Of a DNA stretch of 6,190 bases, positions 5,332 to 6,190 are shown piece by piece. Under the pieces are notes generated by a model. It made no database searches. It was given only the letters and a program-made list of their open reading frames with translations, and was not told where the DNA came from. The DNA comes from Solirubrobacterales bacterium (GTDB lineage: Bacteria > Actinomycetota > Thermoleophilia > Solirubrobacterales > Solirubrobacteraceae), in contig JACDAP010000592.1 in assembly GCA_013695395.1 (NCBI GenBank), positions 1 to 6,190 of the forward strand. The letters run 5' to 3'. Numbering within the stretch: position 1 is the stretch's first letter; each line of letters starts with the position of its first letter. Position numbers and translations under genes: made by a program.

Positions 5332-5349
5332 CGCCGTTCTTCGACGGCG
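5332..5349. terminator. Possible hairpin between the convergent TetR and CsoR genes
   Basis: CGCCGT (5332-5337) and ACGGCG (5344-5349) form a perfect 6-bp stem with a 6-nt loop. It lies 52 bp past the TetR stop and 46 bp past the CsoR stop. There is no T-tract on either strand, so it is a weak candidate for a shared transcript end. Nothing else is recognised in 5281-5394. Confidence 0.3.
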
Positions 5350-5394
5350 AGCCTGTCGGGCCAGCAGCACGCACTGCTTCGTGCCCCCGGCGGG

Positions 5395-5703
5395 TCAACT
5401 GCGACGCATCAGCCGACCGACCGCGGCCATCAACTCATCGGTCTTCTCGACCACCTGCTCGCCGTCGGCCTTGGCGACGCAGTGGCGTGCGTGCTCGTCC
5501 AGCAGCCCGAGAGCGACCTTGTCCAAGGCGGCCTGAATCGCGGAGATCTGCGTGATCACGTCGATGCAGTAGCGGTCGTCTTCGACCATTCCCTGAACGC
5601 CGCGCACCTGGCCTTCGACGCGGTGAAGGCGCGTGAGGAGCTGGTCCTTGGTCGCGGTGTAGCCGCGTGTCGGGGTGGTCTCGGTTGTGTCGTTGGTGGC
5701 CAT
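5395..5703 (-). CDS. csoR: CsoR-type copper(I)-sensing repressor
   Basis: This is a 102-residue all-helical repressor of the CsoR/RcnR (DUF156) family. These proteins bind DNA as tetramers and release it when metal binds. The family helix LLTRLHRVEGQVRGVQGMVE (22-41) is clear. The three Cu(I) ligands of Mycobacterium tuberculosis CsoR (C36, H61, C65) are matched by Cys46, His71 and Cys75 with the same 25- and 4-residue spacings, in DDRYCIDVI and HARHCV. This supports Cu(I) sensing over the Ni/Co (RcnR), formaldehyde (FrmR) or persulfide (CstR) branches, though it is a motif-based assignment. The N-terminal tail (1-18) is polar and probably flexible. The ATG at 5703 is preceded by GGGAG (about 9 nt away). 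It is divergent from the CopZ-like gene, with an operator-like palindrome between them, which points to autoregulation and control of the copper operon. Confidence 0.92.
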   Translation of the reverse strand: MATNDTTETTPTRGYTATKDQLLTRLHRVEGQVRGVQGMVEDDRYCIDVITQISAIQAALDKVALGLLDEHARHCVAKADGEQVVEKTDELMAAVGRLMRRS

Positions 5704-5737
5704 TTAGTAGGGCTCCCGGTCGTCGCTGACGGAATAC

Positions 5738-5767
5738 TTGTACCCCCGGGGGGTATCGTGCTACTGT
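5738..5767 (+). promoter_or_regulatory. Putative CsoR-controlled promoter with operator palindrome
   Basis: TTGTAC (5738-5743) and TACTGT (5762-5767) could act as -35 and -10 with an 18-bp spacer, giving a start near 5774. Within it, 5740-5756 is a CsoR-type box: TACCCCC and GGGGGTA arms around a single G. The box covers the -35 edge and the spacer, a normal place for repression. The -10 is itself inside an 11-bp palindrome, GCTACTGTAGC (5760-5770). Confidence 0.6.
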
Positions 5768-5798
5768 AGCAGCCAAGAGGCCAAGCACCGTTGTTTAC

Positions 5799-5823
5799 GC
5801 CGGGATTCGTCCCGGCACTTTTT
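5799..5823 (+). terminator. Intrinsic-terminator-like hairpin in the leader of the copper operon
   Basis: GCCGGGA (5799-5805) and TCCCGGC (5810-5816) form a perfect 7-bp GC-rich stem closed by a TTCG tetraloop, and AC then TTTTT (5819-5823) follows. This is the layout of a rho-independent terminator on the plus strand. No plus-strand gene ends upstream, and the chaperone gene starts 43 nt downstream, so it sits inside the expected leader. It would make a transcript of about 50 nt unless read-through occurs, so an attenuator or a short leader RNA is possible. Confidence 0.6.
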
Positions 5824-5833
5824 GGCCTCGTAT

Positions 5834-5850
5834 ATACCCCCCTCCCGTAT
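5834..5850 (+). promoter_or_regulatory. Second, degenerate CsoR-box-like sequence before the chaperone gene
   Basis: ATACCCCCCTCCCGTAT shares the 17-bp length, the ATAC/GTAT outer arms and a C-rich left half with the box at 5740-5756, but its right half lacks the G run. It overlaps a TATATA sequence (5831-5836) that could be a -10 for a second promoter located after the hairpin. AAGGA at 5853-5857 is a Shine-Dalgarno site 8 nt before the ATG at 5866. Confidence 0.35.
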
Positions 5851-5865
5851 GCAAGGACCCAGATC

Positions 5866-6132
5866 ATGTGCCAGACCTGCCAGTGCCAGACCGACACCCA
5901 GCCCAGCACCTCGTCCGCCGTCCCCGTCTCCGCTGCTTCCCGCGACTTCACCGTCTCGGGCATGACGTGCGGGCACTGCGTGACGAGCGTGCGCGAGGAG
6001 GTCTCCGAGGTCGCAGGTGTTGAGTCCGTCGACGTCGACCTCACCTCCGGCCGCCTGACCGTCACCGGCGAGAACGTCTCTGACGATGCTGTCAAGACGG
6101 CCGTCGCCGTCGCGGGCTACGAGGTCGTCTGA
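5866..6132 (+). CDS. CopZ-like copper chaperone with HMA domain and N-terminal Cys cluster
   Basis: This is an 88-residue small metal-binding protein. The heavy-metal-associated domain spans about 26-88: strand RDFTVSG, then the metal loop GMTCGHC with Cys35 and Cys38, the helix CVTSVREEVSEVAGVESVDV, and an ending GYEVV, which is typical of CopZ/Atx1 chaperones that carry Cu(I) to P-type ATPases. Ahead of it, residues 1-25 form an extra tail starting MCQTCQC (Cys2, Cys5, Cys7) followed by a Ser/Thr/Pro-rich linker. The ATG at 5866 is preferred since AAGGA lies 8 nt upstream; an earlier in-frame start at 5791 would put the leader hairpin in the coding region. The gene is divergent from csoR and overlaps the next gene (TGATG), which indicates a copper-resistance operon continuing past the window. 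Confidence 0.88.
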   Translation: MCQTCQCQTDTQPSTSSAVPVSAASRDFTVSGMTCGHCVTSVREEVSEVAGVESVDVDLTSGRLTVTGENVSDDAVKTAVAVAGYEVV

Positions 6133-6190
6133 TGAGCACGCCGACCAAGCTCGCCGCCTTTGTCGCGATCCTCGCCGTCCTGTTTGGCGG
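6132..6190 (+). CDS. 5' end of a membrane or exported protein, cut by the window end
   Basis: The ATG at 6132 shares its A with the TGA stop of the chaperone gene (TGATG), a standard translational-coupling overlap. Only 19 residues are visible: MSTPTKLAAFVAILAVLFG. The short polar start with one Lys and then a hydrophobic run fits a signal peptide or first membrane helix. In copper operons this place may be filled by a secreted copper-binding protein or by a P-type ATPase, but too little is seen to choose. Confidence 0.55.
   Translation, partial: MSTPTKLAAFVAILAVLFG

Noticed and set aside
3620..6190. A new defence or mobile system
   Set aside because: The genes present are explained as TetR/SRPBCC/membrane and copper-handling modules; no nuclease, helicase, toxin-antitoxin or reverse transcriptase motifs are seen.

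Overview
The window is GC-rich throughout. Its genes sit close together, start with ATG or GTG, and several have a TAnnnT promoter hexamer directly before the start codon. This suggests a high-GC actinobacterium. Thermoleophilia/Solirubrobacterales is possible, but that is an inference from composition and gene style, as no marker gene here settles the taxon.

Left part (1-3119) looks like ordinary chromosomal sequence. An amidase-signature hydrolase (156-1544) overlaps by 4 nt an inositol-monophosphatase-family phosphatase (1541-2320). A complete tRNA-Leu(CAA) follows (2351-2432). A small four-helix membrane protein of unknown function lies on the opposite strand (2452-2931). A second complete leucine tRNA, tRNA-Leu(UAG), lies at 3036-3119.

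Middle part (3120-3627) is debris: a short CAGY tandem repeat directly after the tRNA, a frameshifted end of an IS3-type transposase, and the 5' stub of a SAM-dependent methyltransferase on the minus strand that is cut off in its cofactor-binding motif I. The junction carries an exact 11-bp direct repeat. This looks like an accessory region that begins at a leucine tRNA gene and has been scarred by a lost insertion sequence.

Right part (3628-6190) holds two regulated modules. The first is a divergent TetR unit: a TetR regulator (4681-5280) reads right, and an SRPBCC-fold protein (4050-4601) with a DUF3995-like membrane protein (3628-4053, ATGA overlap) reads left. Two 13-bp palindromes, 18 bp centre to centre, lie between them. 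The second is a copper module: a CsoR-type Cu(I) repressor (5395-5703, minus) is divergent from a CopZ-like HMA metallochaperone (5866-6132), which overlaps the start of a further gene cut by the window end (6132-6190). Their shared intergenic region holds a CsoR-type palindrome inside a plausible promoter, then a strong intrinsic-terminator-like hairpin, then a second box-like sequence just ahead of the chaperone.

The most noteworthy signals are the terminator-like hairpin in the copper leader, the paired TetR operators, the TetR/SRPBCC/DUF3995 module, and the extra N-terminal Cys cluster on the chaperone. I do not see evidence for a wholly new multi-gene system.
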